Shown here piece by piece: positions 8,051 through 18,418 of a stretch of DNA of 64,000 nt. The notes under the pieces are model-generated. The model saw only the letters and a program-made list of their open reading frames with translations, did no database searches and was not told the DNA's origin. Source of the DNA: Bacteroidota bacterium. Its GTDB lineage: Bacteria; Bacteroidota; Bacteroidia; Flavobacteriales; Flavobacteriaceae. The stretch spans positions 124,001-188,000 of the forward strand of contig JAHJTN010000007.1 of assembly GCA_018829465.1 (NCBI GenBank). The letters are read 5' to 3'. The position numbers were made by a program, and so were the translations under genes. How positions within the stretch are numbered: position 1 is the first letter of the stretch; each line of letters starts with the position of its first letter.

Positions 8051-9258
8051 TACCAAATGCTAAAACTAACCAAAAAGAACAAACCGCTCCAGCTGAGTAA
8101 ACGCAGCCACTTACCCGGCCTGTCTGCCACCGGCATATGCTTTCCGGTGACCAATCGAAAATTCATCAAGGCGTAAAAAGGCGCTGTCAAAAACGAGGTA
8201 ATTGTAGCAAATTTGACCAAAGTACCCATTTCTGAAATGTAGAAAAAGAAAATAACAAGCGTACCCGTTGCGAGTATTCCAATCCATAAAAAGTATCCTT
8301 TGCTATTTTTCTTTCCTGATATGATCTCAACAGCCCTATTCATAGACCTAGGCGAAGCATCCAATGTGGTGATGGTGGTGCTAAACATAGTTGTAAAAGC
8401 TGCTATGGCTACCACGATTGCAGCTCCCGAACCGAGCGTTTCTGTGTAAAGGCTTAAGAGTTGTGAAGTAAAAGTTGATGCATTATCGCTGAAACCTATT
8501 GGACGGCCATACATCACCAAAGCACCCAAAAGCAGAAAGAGAATCGCCAGAACCACAGCACCGATGAGGCCGAAATTGAAATCGCGTAAACCCGATTTTT
8601 GGTCGAAAGATGCGTTTGACTTCTTTTTTTCCAACACCCATAGCGATTGCCAAACCGAGATGTCCAAAGGAGCCGGCATCCAACCCATAAAAGCAATCAG
8701 AAAGACAATCCCTGTAGTTTCCGTTGGGAAGGCTTGCGCCCAATGTATTGAATGTGTTTTTTGGAAGGCAAATGCCACGGCCAGGAGTGTGCAAATCGTG
8801 AGTGTGAGAATAATAACTTTCATGATTTTATCCAAAAAAGCATATTTTCCTACAGTCAAAATCAGGATGCAAACTAAGGTGATAACGCCACTCCAAACAG
8901 CCAGGTTGTCCGTGAGGCCGAACAAATGCCCGGCAATGTTGGCTGTCACGATAGTAACCGCTGTTTGTATGGTAAACATGGTTGCAAAAGTGATGACGAT
9001 ATAGACCACCAACACCCATTTCCCCATTTTTCTGTAGCCCTCTAGCAAGCTTTCACCGGTTGCCAAGGCATATCGAGGTCCGTATTGAAAAAATGGATAT
9101 TTAAAAAAGTTGGCCAACAAAACGGCCCAGAGCAACCCCAAGCCGTAATCGGCACCGGCACGTGTAGATTGTACCAAATGAGACACGCCCACAGCCGCGC
9201 CGGCAAACAAAAGTCCCGGACCCAGGTTTTTGACAAAGGAAACCGCCTTAGGAAACAT
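8035..9258 (-). CDS. Nramp-like divalent metal transporter lacking the TM1 DPGN motif
   Basis: 407 residues with about eleven membrane helices. The start (NLGPGLLFAGAAVGVSHLVQ) aligns with the first helix of Nramp proteins, but the metal-binding D-P-G-N is replaced by G-V-S-H. The TM6 region keeps the methionine-proline pair (GWMPAPLDIS) but not the following histidine of canonical MPH. Canonical Nramp proteins carry Mn2+ or Fe2+ with protons; this variant may have a different ion or mechanism. The ATG lies inside the end of the ECF sigma gene (11-bp overlap), which suggests coupled translation. Family membership is clear, substrate is not. Confidence 0.82.
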   Translation of the reverse strand: MFPKAVSFVKNLGPGLLFAGAAVGVSHLVQSTRAGADYGLGLLWAVLLANFFKYPFFQYGPRYALATGESLLEGYRKMGKWVLVVYIVITFATMFTIQTAVTIVTANIAGHLFGLTDNLAVWSGVITLVCILILTVGKYAFLDKIMKVIILTLTICTLLAVAFAFQKTHSIHWAQAFPTETTGIVFLIAFMGWMPAPLDISVWQSLWVLEKKKSNASFDQKSGLRDFNFGLIGAVVLAILFLLLGALVMYGRPIGFSDNASTFTSQLLSLYTETLGSGAAIVVAIAAFTTMFSTTITTLDASPRSMNRAVEIISGKKNSKGYFLWIGILATGTLVIFFFYISEMGTLVKFATITSFLTAPFYALMNFRLVTGKHMPVADRPGKWLRLLSWSGLFFLVSFSIWYLSIL

Positions 9259-9823
9259 GATCGCCTTGGTTTTTTATGATTTCTGCCAACAATTTCTTGG
9301 CGCGTAAGAGCTTTATTTTTACATTATTAACAGGTTCTTGTTTGACGGCTGCAATTTCTTTGTACGAAAGTTCCTTAAAATAGCGCAGGTTGATGATTTC
9401 TCTGTAATCCGGTTTCAGCTTTTTAATGCATGCCAACAAATTGGACAAATTTTGCTCTCGAATCAATTCGTCTTCTTGGGTGAGCGATTCATCTGCAATT
9501 TCGTGTTTGCGAATGTCTGAGGCTTGTTCCATATCGATGTTTTTGACTGCATTTTTTTTGCGAAGAAAATCGATGTAAACGTTTTTAGAAATGGTAATCA
9601 GCCAGGTTTTAAAGGTGTAATTGGCGTCGTAAGTGTTTATCTTTTCAAAAGCTTTAGAAAAGGTTCGTATGCAAATGTCTTCAGCATCGTTTTCATTTAC
9701 ATTTCTTTTCAGGTGAAAGGCCAATACTTCTTGCCAATACAAGTCGAGCAGACTGCTGAATGCCTGTTGCTGTCCTTTTTTGGCAGCTTCTATAAGTGCA
9801 GAAACATTTTTTATTGGATTCAA
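9248..9823 (-). CDS. ECF-type RNA polymerase sigma factor
   Basis: 191 residues. Region 2 is seen around DAEDICIRTFSKAFEKI and TWLITISKNVYIDFLRKKN; region 4 around LKPDYREIINLRYFKELSYKEIA, a helix-turn-helix that reads the -35 element. These sigma factors direct RNA polymerase to stress or transport genes. Most are held by an anti-sigma factor encoded next to them; here the coupled downstream gene is a transporter instead and no anti-sigma gene is visible on either side. The 3' end overlaps the transporter start by 11 bp. The upstream 260 bp up to 10083 contain no strong minus-strand TAnnTTTG box. Confidence 0.92.
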   Translation of the reverse strand: MNPIKNVSALIEAAKKGQQQAFSSLLDLYWQEVLAFHLKRNVNENDAEDICIRTFSKAFEKINTYDANYTFKTWLITISKNVYIDFLRKKNAVKNIDMEQASDIRKHEIADESLTQEDELIREQNLSNLLACIKKLKPDYREIINLRYFKELSYKEIAAVKQEPVNNVKIKLLRAKKLLAEIIKNQGDHVS

Positions 9824-9898
9824 ACAGTTCGGTTTCGATTGAAAGCGTCAAATATCAAGGGTAAATATACACAAGGAAAATTAATAGTAAAATTTTTT

Positions 9899-10018
9899 AT
9901 GTTGCCAAACACAAAACAAGTGTTCATTTATATGATGAGTTTTTGGCTAGAAACTTTTATTGCAATTGGCCTGGGTGTCTTTAAAAGAGGTCTCGACTGT
10001 CCGGAAACACAATCCTAA
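9899..10018 (+). CDS. Possible 39-residue protein
   Basis: An ATG-started frame encodes a 39-residue peptide with a hydrophobic middle (MMSFWLETFIAIGLGVF) and a charged C-terminus. It lies in the 260-bp gap between the sigma factor gene and the NqrM-like gene, on the opposite strand to both. I see no promoter in front of it and no known family. It may be chance; the rest of the gap holds nothing I can identify. Confidence 0.2.
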   Translation: MLPNTKQVFIYMMSFWLETFIAIGLGVFKRGLDCPETQS

Positions 10019-10083
10019 ATGAAAATGAACAAGCTGCTGTATGTATGATAATCAAACGCAGGTAATGAAGAAAGTGCCGCGGT

Positions 10084-10287
10084 TTATTTCTTTTTTTCTC
10101 CCTCACAAGTATCAAACTGGTCGGGCGTTTTGCCGCAAAAACTACAGGCTTCACCATCTTGATTCAGAAAAGGACTTTGGCTGGCGCAAGTGCCCGAAAA
10201 TTTACCGTCTTTTTTAGCCCAGATTTTTATGGCAATACCGGCAAATGACAAGCCAATTAATACGATGGTAATCAGAAAAAGTTCCAT
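10084..10287 (-). CDS. NqrM/DUF539-like small membrane protein
   Basis: 67 residues. One N-terminal membrane helix (LFLITIVLIGLSFAGIAIKIW) is followed by a soluble tail with four cysteines (GTCAS, ACSFCGK, TCEG). The layout, helix then G-[ST]-C and a cysteine-rich tail, resembles NqrM, which helps insert iron into the Na+-translocating NADH:quinone reductase. In Flavobacteriia similar small genes are annotated only as membrane or secreted protein. No nqr genes occur in this window, so the assignment is tentative. A minus-strand -7 box lies at 10306-10313. Confidence 0.55.
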   Translation of the reverse strand: MELFLITIVLIGLSFAGIAIKIWAKKDGKFSGTCASQSPFLNQDGEACSFCGKTPDQFDTCEGEKKK

Positions 10288-10305
10288 GACTGTTTAATTT
10301 CACCA

Positions 10306-10313
10306 CAAAGATA
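10306..10313 (-). promoter_or_regulatory. -7 box (TATCTTTG) of the NqrM-like gene
   Basis: Plus-strand CAAAGATA at 10306-10313 reads TATCTTTG on the minus strand, 18 bp before the start codon at 10287. No clear TTG box is seen at the expected distance. Confidence 0.45.
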
Positions 10314-10392
10314 AGAGATGAAAAACTTATTCTAAAATGTGAGGCGTTAATTATTTTATAAACCCTCAATAAATTGAGAATGAATGCGTTTG

Positions 10393-10442
10393 TAACTTTG
10401 TTTTATTCGCCCAAATAGATTCTGACAATTGTGTTATTTTTG
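10393..10442 (+). promoter_or_regulatory. Two candidate -7 boxes in front of guaA
   Basis: TAACTTTG lies at 10393-10400, with a TTG 16 bp upstream (10374-10376), giving a leader of about 40 nt. TATTTTTG lies at 10435-10442, only three bases before the ATG at 10446, which would produce a leaderless or almost leaderless mRNA. Either could be used; the first is better placed for a normal leader. Confidence 0.5.
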
Positions 10443-10445
10443 CGC

Positions 10446-11975
10446 ATGCAAAACAATGTACTCATACTCGATTTTGGTTCCCAATACACCCAACTGATTG
10501 CCAGAAGGGTTCGTGAACTCAATATTTATTGTGAAATTTTCCCGTTCAACAAAATTCCGGAGGATCTCTCTAGCTTCAAAGCTGTTATCCTTTCGGGTAG
10601 TCCGTCCTCAGTTCGGTCTGATGCCGCACCCATACCCGATTTGAAAAACATCAGAGGCCATTTGCCTGTGTTGGCTGTCTGCTACGGTGCCCAATATTTG
10701 GCCCATAGTTTCGGAGGCGAAGTCAATGCGTCAAACACCCGTGAATACGGACGTGCAAAACTCTCCTACGTTTCTGAAGATTGTCCGCTTTTTCAAAACA
10801 TAGCAGTGGGCTCTCAAGTTTGGATGAGCCATAGTGATTCAATTATCCGCTTGCCTGAGGGTGCCAAACATATTGCCGCCACGCACGATGTCAAATACGC
10901 TGCTTTTCAGATGCCAGGTGAGCTGACTTTTGGCATCCAATTTCATCCTGAAGTGTATCATTCCACAGACGGCGCGCTGTTGTTAGAGAATTTTTTGATT
11001 CGTATCGCCAAACTTTCACAAGATTGGACACCGGATTCCTTTGTAGAAATGACGGTTGCCGATTTGCAAGCTCAAATTGGCTCCGATAGGGTAGTGCTCG
11101 GTCTTTCCGGCGGAGTCGATTCTACTGTGGCCGCAGTATTGTTGCACAAGGCCATTGGCAAAAATTTGTACTGTATTTTTGTAAACAACGGTTTGTTGCG
11201 CAAAAACGAATTTGAAAAGGTTTTAGATCAGTACAAACACATGGGCCTCAACGTAAAAGGCGTCGATGCTACAGATCAGTTTTACAAAGCATTGGCCGAC
11301 AAAGAAGACCCCGAGCAAAAGCGAAAAGCCATTGGTAAAACTTTTATCGAGGTTTTTGATCAAGAGGCGCATGCCATTCAAGATGTTTCCTGGTTGGCGC
11401 AAGGCACCATTTACCCGGATGTCATCGAATCGGTATCCGTAAACGGGCCGTCTGTTACTATCAAATCGCACCACAACGTGGGTGGGTTGCCCGATTTTAT
11501 GAAGCTGAAAGTTGTAGAGCCTTTGCGGATGTTGTTCAAAGATGAGGTGAGGCGCGTAGGCCGCTCCTTGGATATCGCAGACAGTTTGTTGGGGAGGCAT
11601 CCTTTTCCCGGCCCCGGTCTGGCCATACGCATTTTAGGTGATGTCACCGCCGAAAAGGTACGGTTGTTGCAGGAAGTGGATGACATATTTGTGGAAGGAC
11701 TCAAAACTTGGGGTTTGTACGATGATGTTTGGCAAGCGGGTGTCATTTTGTTACCCGTTCACAGCGTGGGTGTTATGGGTGACGAAAGAACCTATGAGAA
11801 AGTAGTCGCTTTACGGGCAGTTTCTTCTACGGATGGGATGACCGCAGATTGGGTACATTTGCCTTATGAGTTTCTGATGAAAGTGTCTAACGATATTATT
11901 AATAAAGTAAAAGGCGTTAACAGGGTAGTGTACGACATTTCCTCTAAACCGCCATCAACCATAGAATGGGAGTAA
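10446..11975 (+). CDS. guaA: GMP synthase (glutamine-hydrolysing)
   Basis: 509 residues. It converts XMP to GMP with glutamine as nitrogen donor. The N-terminal class I glutamine amidotransferase domain has the nucleophile C79 (AVCYGAQ) and the histidine/glutamate pair in FGIQFHPEV. The ATP pyrophosphatase domain has the P-loop SGGVDST, followed by the dimerisation domain ending PPSTIEWE, the usual C-terminus. I chose the ATG at 10446 because the protein then starts [16 protein letters not shown], the normal opening; an upstream GTG at 10431 would add five residues. The LysM-protein gene follows 17 bp downstream. Confidence 0.98.
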   Translation: MQNNVLILDFGSQYTQLIARRVRELNIYCEIFPFNKIPEDLSSFKAVILSGSPSSVRSDAAPIPDLKNIRGHLPVLAVCYGAQYLAHSFGGEVNASNTREYGRAKLSYVSEDCPLFQNIAVGSQVWMSHSDSIIRLPEGAKHIAATHDVKYAAFQMPGELTFGIQFHPEVYHSTDGALLLENFLIRIAKLSQDWTPDSFVEMTVADLQAQIGSDRVVLGLSGGVDSTVAAVLLHKAIGKNLYCIFVNNGLLRKNEFEKVLDQYKHMGLNVKGVDATDQFYKALADKEDPEQKRKAIGKTFIEVFDQEAHAIQDVSWLAQGTIYPDVIESVSVNGPSVTIKSHHNVGGLPDFMKLKVVEPLRMLFKDEVRRVGRSLDIADSLLGRHPFPGPGLAIRILGDVTAEKVRLLQEVDDIFVEGLKTWGLYDDVWQAGVILLPVHSVGVMGDERTYEKVVALRAVSSTDGMTADWVHLPYEFLMKVSNDIINKVKGVNRVVYDISSKPPSTIEWE

Positions 11976-11992
11976 TTATAAACAAAACAGTT

Positions 11993-13849
11993 ATGCTGAG
12001 AAAAACATATTTTGCAATTCTATTTGTTTTTATCATTCAACTTTCTTTTGCACAGTTACATACGGTTCAAAAAAGAGAATCTATCACAGATGTTGCTAGG
12101 CAATACAACATGACACCTTTTGAATTGTTTCAGCTCAATCCGCATGCAAAAAACGGACTTGAAGAAGGCGAAGTACTTCGGGTGACGCAAGTAGTGCCAC
12201 TTGGTACACAGCTATATGATGCATACAAAGTAGGCAGGAAAGAAACCCTTTTTGCGATAGGTCAGAAATTTGGAATTTCCGTAGAAGACATCAAAAAATA
12301 CAACCCGATTTTGGAGCGAAATGAATTGAAAAACAAACAGGTGCTGCTGATACCCGTATCATATGATGATATGTTTGGTGATGAAAATGCACCGATTGCC
12401 CAACAATATGTTGTAAAACCAAAAGACACCAAGTGGCGTGTGGCTTACCTACACAATATGACACTTGAAGAGTTGGCGACTTTAAACCCCGGGCTGGCAG
12501 AAGTGTTAAAGCCGGGTCAGATATTGAAAGTTTCGCATCCCATGAGGATTTTACCCACTTTCGATGCTGATAAATATGATTTGTACGAAGTAAAACCTAA
12601 AGAAACACTATATAGTTTGCTCAAAAAGTGGCAAATTTCTGAGGCTGCGCTCAACGAATTAAATCCCCAACTAAAAGACGGATTAAAGGCCGGAATGATG
12701 TTGAAAATTCCAAAACAGCAACAGGATAAGTCTTTTGAGGTTTTTGAAAATGTAGCTGCTTTGCAGTCAGAAATGCTCAATACAAAACCCTACAAATTGG
12801 CCTTCATGTTGCCATTTGCCATCTCCAAAATGGAAGCCGATACGCTTTTTGACTACAAAAAACAATTTCGTACCGATCGAAACCTCAATGTGGTTCTCGA
12901 TTTTCTTTCGGGTGCGCAAATGGCTATAGATTCGGCCAGAACATTAGGGATGAATGTTACTTACAAAGTCTATGACACGGAAAACAATCCGGAAAAAGTT
13001 GCGCAACTCATCAGGCAAAACAGGCTAGAAACGGTAGATGCAATGATAGGGCCACTATATCAAAAAAATGTGGAGCGCGCCGGAGAAATGCTCAAGAATG
13101 ACAAAACGCCCGTTTTCTCGCCTCTTACAAACCGTGAAATTCAACTCTTTCAGAATTGTTTCCAGACAGTACCATCCCAAGAATTGATGGAAGATAAAAT
13201 GATTGATTTTATAGAAGCACATCACACCGACCAAAACATCATCATCATCGCTGATAGAAAATTGCAAGGAAGGGCAAAAAAAATTCAATCAAAGCTTAGA
13301 GAAAGTTTGGTAATTACCTCGGACACAAACGGTTTGGTCAAACCTGAGTTGCTGCGTACCGCTCTTGCTGTTGACAAACCCAATTGGGTGTTGTTGGAAT
13401 CTGAAAACTTAAACCTTATCAGCACAGTAGTGCCCAAGTTGGCAGAATTTTTAAAGGACTACAAAATTACCTTGCTTACCACAGACCGAAATCGATTTTT
13501 TGAAGGAGACGAAGTTCATAGCAGCCACCTTGCGCGTTTGCATTTTCATTTCCCTTCGGTTGATAAGCCCTATCAAAAAGATGCTTTGGATACATTTGCG
13601 AAAGCTTATAAAGAGAAAAATGGCATCAGCCCTGATAAATTTGCCGTGCGTGGTTTTGACTTAACCTTTGATGTTTTAATGCGTTTGGGAAGTTATGAAG
13701 ATATTTATGAAAGTTTTAAAGAAAACATTACAACTTCTTATGTAGAGAATGCTTTTTCATATCAGAAAAAACTATTAGGCGGATTTGTCAATCAGGCATT
13801 TTATATTCTTAAATACGACGGTTATAAAATCATAGAAGCGACCCCATGA
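11993..13849 (+). CDS. LysM-repeat protein with periplasmic-binding-like domain
   Basis: 618 residues. Signal peptide (MLRKTYFAILFVFIIQLSFA), four LysM repeats (about residues 22-65, 75-125, 135-180 and 190-235), then a domain resembling type 1 periplasmic-binding proteins (AFMLPFAIS ... GPLYQKNVERAGEML). LysM repeats bind peptidoglycan; the C-terminal fold is the ligand-binding fold of amino-acid ABC transporter receptors but no transporter genes are near. Proteins of this layout commonly follow guaA in flavobacteria and their role is unknown; cell-wall sensing or remodelling is a reasonable guess. The ATG at 11993 is preferred over one inside guaA because it begins the signal peptide. The last four bases overlap osmC (ATGA). 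Confidence 0.85.
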   Translation: MLRKTYFAILFVFIIQLSFAQLHTVQKRESITDVARQYNMTPFELFQLNPHAKNGLEEGEVLRVTQVVPLGTQLYDAYKVGRKETLFAIGQKFGISVEDIKKYNPILERNELKNKQVLLIPVSYDDMFGDENAPIAQQYVVKPKDTKWRVAYLHNMTLEELATLNPGLAEVLKPGQILKVSHPMRILPTFDADKYDLYEVKPKETLYSLLKKWQISEAALNELNPQLKDGLKAGMMLKIPKQQQDKSFEVFENVAALQSEMLNTKPYKLAFMLPFAISKMEADTLFDYKKQFRTDRNLNVVLDFLSGAQMAIDSARTLGMNVTYKVYDTENNPEKVAQLIRQNRLETVDAMIGPLYQKNVERAGEMLKNDKTPVFSPLTNREIQLFQNCFQTVPSQELMEDKMIDFIEAHHTDQNIIIIADRKLQGRAKKIQSKLRESLVITSDTNGLVKPELLRTALAVDKPNWVLLESENLNLISTVVPKLAEFLKDYKITLLTTDRNRFFEGDEVHSSHLARLHFHFPSVDKPYQKDALDTFAKAYKEKNGISPDKFAVRGFDLTFDVLMRLGSYEDIYESFKENITTSYVENAFSYQKKLLGGFVNQAFYILKYDGYKIIEATP

Positions 13850-14247
13850 CCTCAACTGTACACTATCAAGGAAATCTTCGCACCCGCTGCGAGCATCAAC
13901 AATCGGGTAATGCATTTATCACCGACGCCCCCACAGACAACAACGGCAAAGGAGAGGCCTTCTCGCCAACCGACACAGTAGCTACTGCACTAGCCTCTTG
14001 TATGTTTACCATAATGGGCATTAAGGCAAACCAAATGCAAATAGATTTAGCCGATAGCCGTGCAGAGGTAACCAAAGTGATGACAACAGACCCCAGGCGT
14101 ATTGCCAAAATTGAGATAACTTTTGATATGTGCGGCACCTTCGATACAAAAACACGTCAAATCCTTGAAAACGCCGCAAAAACATGCCCGGTTTGGTATA
14201 GCTTACATCCGGATATTGAGAAACAAATCGTATTCCGTTGGAAATAA
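13846..14247 (+). CDS. OsmC-family peroxiredoxin-like protein
   Basis: 133 residues. The two cysteines of the OsmC/Ohr fold are present, one in ALASCMFTIMGIK and one in AAKTCPVWYSL. Such proteins reduce organic hydroperoxides. The length and the C-terminal TCPV signature suit the YhfA-like or general OsmC branch. The start codon overlaps the stop of the LysM gene (ATGA), so expression is coupled; pyrG follows after 99 bp behind its own promoter. Confidence 0.88.
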   Translation: MTSTVHYQGNLRTRCEHQQSGNAFITDAPTDNNGKGEAFSPTDTVATALASCMFTIMGIKANQMQIDLADSRAEVTKVMTTDPRRIAKIEITFDMCGTFDTKTRQILENAAKTCPVWYSLHPDIEKQIVFRWK

Positions 14248-14282
14248 ATCTTAAGAAAAGCATTGGCTTTGGTTTTTTGTGA

Positions 14283-14313
14283 TTGGTCGGCTCGATTCAA
14301 ATTTGTACTTTTG
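14283..14313 (+). promoter_or_regulatory. Promoter of pyrG
   Basis: TTG at 14283-14285 and TACTTTTG at 14306-14313 are separated by 20 bp, fitting the flavobacterial consensus. The expected transcript start is near 14319, about 28 nt before the pyrG ATG. Confidence 0.6.
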
Positions 14314-14346
14314 CCCGGATTCAACAAACAATACTTGGCTACCTGA

Positions 14347-15990
<1,644 letters not shown>

Positions 15991-16006
15991 ATCTCATCTC
16001 ATTCTA

Positions 16007-17875
16007 ATGGAAGATAAAAAATTTGATACCAACTCTATTATAGGTTTTGTACTGATTGGTGTCATATTTATATGGATGCTATACAACAACCAACCTACCG
16101 AGGAAGAATTGTTACAGCAACAACAAGAGCAAGTTGACAATCCGCCACAGATACCACAACAACAAACACAAGAACCGGTATCAGCCGAACAAGTATTGGA
16201 TTCTGCCGGTTTGGCAGCCCAAGCCACCAAATTGGGAAGCTTTGCCTATTCAGCAACACTCGCCAAAGCAGAAGACTTTACCATGCTCGAAAATGATGTG
16301 ATGTCACTAAAAGTGAGTAACAAGGGTGGTTTTGTGATTGAATCCAAACTCAAAGACTTTCATACCTACAATCAAAAGCCGGTCTATCTTATCAAAGATG
16401 GCAATGCAGATTTCAACCTCTCTCTACAGACTACCGATAACCGCACCTTGCAAACCCGTGACTTGGTTTTTCAACCTACTTTGACATCACAAAACGGGAA
16501 TCAGATTTTATCTATGCGGCTAAAAGTTTCCGAAAATCAATTCTTGGAATACAGATACGCACTGCGTCCAGGAGATCATATGTTAGATTTTTCCATTCGA
16601 TCTCAAGGTTTGGAAAATGTACTGAATACCGCCACCCAACCGCTGATGCTTTGGCAAATGAAAACGTACAGATATGCCAAAAGCGTTTCTTATGAAAATC
16701 GCTATTCGGAACTTTTGTTTGAATATGAAGGCGGCAAAGATGATTGGTTAAATGCGCAAAGCGAATCTACAGATGATACGGCTAAAGACGTAACTTGGGT
16801 AGCTTATAAACAGCATTTTTTCACAAATATTTTACTGACAGATACGCCATTTGAAAATGCCAATTTCCGCTCAGAAAATTTGGTAAAAGACGAAGTAGTG
16901 GATACCCTTTTTACCAAAAGATACACCACCACTGCGCCACTTAAGCTGACCGCCGGAAACCTAAGCTATAATATGAATTGGTATTTTGGCCCGTCGGACT
17001 ATAAAATTTTAAACGCCTACGACCGAAACTTAGATGAAGTCATTCCTTTGGGTTGGGGTCTTTTCGGATGGATAAACCGCTATCTATTCATTCCCTTTTT
17101 CACCTTTCTCAGCAACTGGTTGCCACACGGCATCGCCATTATCATCATGACAATAGTTGTTCGCATCTTGATGTCGCCGGTTACTTACAAGTCTTATTTG
17201 TCTCAGGCCAAGATGAAAGTCATCCGCCCGGAAATTACCGAAATCAATGAGAAATTTAAGAAAGACGCCATGAAAAGGCAGCAAGAAACCATGAAGTTGT
17301 ATTCCAAAGCGGGTGTCAATCCTATGGCAGGATGTATTCCGGCAGTGATGCAAATTCCGATTTTCTATGCCTTATTTATGTTTTTCCCCTCCACCATAGA
17401 ATTGCGTCAGAAACCCTTTCTGTGGGCAGACGATTTGTCTTCCTACGACACCATTTTTAAGTTGCCTTTTCACATTCCTTTCTACGGAGACCACGTGAGT
17501 TTGTTCCCTATTTTGGCCTCGATAGCCATCTTTGGCTATATGCAAATGACAACGGGACAACAAATGATGGCGCAACCCACACAAGAAGGCATGCCGGACA
17601 TGGGTAAAATCATGAAAATCATGATGTATTTATCACCCATCATGATGCTGTTTTTCTTCAACAACTACGCCAGTGGTCTGAGTTTGTATTACTTTGTTTC
17701 CAACCTCATTACCATCTTGATTATGTTGGTGATTAAGTATCGTATTATAGACGAAGCGAAAATCCATGCGAAGATTCAAGAAAACAAACTAAAACCCCGA
17801 AAAGTGGGCAAGTTCCAGCAGAAGATGCAGCAAATGATGGAAGAAGCCGAAAAACAAAAAAAGAACAAACGCTAA
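16007..17875 (+). CDS. yidC: Membrane protein insertase YidC
   Basis: 622 residues, in the range of the Gram-negative family. One N-terminal membrane helix (about residues 8-24) is followed by a glutamine-rich linker and a large periplasmic domain to about residue 340. The conserved C-terminal core of about five helices begins around GWGLFGWINRYLFIPFF and includes NPMAGCIPAVMQIPIFYALF. The tail is rich in lysine, which in this family contacts the ribosome. It inserts membrane proteins with or without SecYEG. Its stop codon abuts the stop of the convergent rhodanese gene. Confidence 0.97.
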   Translation: MEDKKFDTNSIIGFVLIGVIFIWMLYNNQPTEEELLQQQQEQVDNPPQIPQQQTQEPVSAEQVLDSAGLAAQATKLGSFAYSATLAKAEDFTMLENDVMSLKVSNKGGFVIESKLKDFHTYNQKPVYLIKDGNADFNLSLQTTDNRTLQTRDLVFQPTLTSQNGNQILSMRLKVSENQFLEYRYALRPGDHMLDFSIRSQGLENVLNTATQPLMLWQMKTYRYAKSVSYENRYSELLFEYEGGKDDWLNAQSESTDDTAKDVTWVAYKQHFFTNILLTDTPFENANFRSENLVKDEVVDTLFTKRYTTTAPLKLTAGNLSYNMNWYFGPSDYKILNAYDRNLDEVIPLGWGLFGWINRYLFIPFFTFLSNWLPHGIAIIIMTIVVRILMSPVTYKSYLSQAKMKVIRPEITEINEKFKKDAMKRQQETMKLYSKAGVNPMAGCIPAVMQIPIFYALFMFFPSTIELRQKPFLWADDLSSYDTIFKLPFHIPFYGDHVSLFPILASIAIFGYMQMTTGQQMMAQPTQEGMPDMGKIMKIMMYLSPIMMLFFFNNYASGLSLYYFVSNLITILIMLVIKYRIIDEAKIHAKIQENKLKPRKVGKFQQKMQQMMEEAEKQKKNKR

Positions 17876-18223
17876 TTAGAAATTTCTTTTCCAAGCGAGA
17901 TATCCGCCCGAAAGCTCAAAAATTTCTTTAAATCCCAAATCGGCCATGAGCCGTGCGGCTTTTTTACTCCTCATCCCGGATTGGCAATAGATAAAAACCG
18001 TTTGGTCTTTTGAAAATTTCGCCAACTGTTCAGCAAAGTTTGCGTCAAAAAAATTGATGTTTTTAGCCTTTGAAATATGGCCTTGCAAAAACTCGTTCGG
18101 TGTGCGTACGTCAATGAGTTGGCCGTTTTTCCGTTTGATGTTTTCCGAAAATTCAAAAGCGTTTATGGAGACAAAGCCTTGCGAATGTTTTTTCGGCTGA
18201 AAAAAGGATAAGATACTAGGCAT
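17876..18223 (-). CDS. Rhodanese-like sulfurtransferase domain protein
   Basis: 115 residues from the ATG at 18223 (MPSILSFFQPKK); an upstream start would add twelve residues unlike the family. A single rhodanese domain carries LIDVRTPNEFLQGHI and the active-site loop YCQSGMRS with catalytic cysteine, ending LSGGYLAWK. It can transfer sulfane sulfur; the partner is unknown. It is a single gene, convergent with yidC and divergent from the membrane protein gene at 18419. Confidence 0.88.
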   Translation of the reverse strand: MPSILSFFQPKKHSQGFVSINAFEFSENIKRKNGQLIDVRTPNEFLQGHISKAKNINFFDANFAEQLAKFSKDQTVFIYCQSGMRSKKAARLMADLGFKEIFELSGGYLAWKRNF

Positions 18224-18380
18224 GTTGTAATGTTTTGATGCAAAATTACACCAAGACAACCCAGCCGAAAGTTACAAAAGTTACATCCAGACGGATAGCT
18301 CTTTTTGGTTGCGTTTGCACAAACCCCTTCGATTTACGTATTTTCCTATCAGACGTATTCAAAAACCATTTGTTTTTCTC

Positions 18381-18414
18381 ATTGAAATACTGTTATTTAG
18401 ACATGTATTTCAAT
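18381..18414. repeat. 10-bp inverted repeat just before the gene at 18419
   Basis: ATTGAAATAC (18381-18390) and its exact complement GTATTTCAAT (18405-18414) are separated by 14 bp and end 4 bp before the ATG at 18419. It could be a regulator-binding site, or an RNA stem covering the translation start. No T-run follows, so it is not a terminator. Confidence 0.5.
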
Positions 18415-18418
18415 ACAC

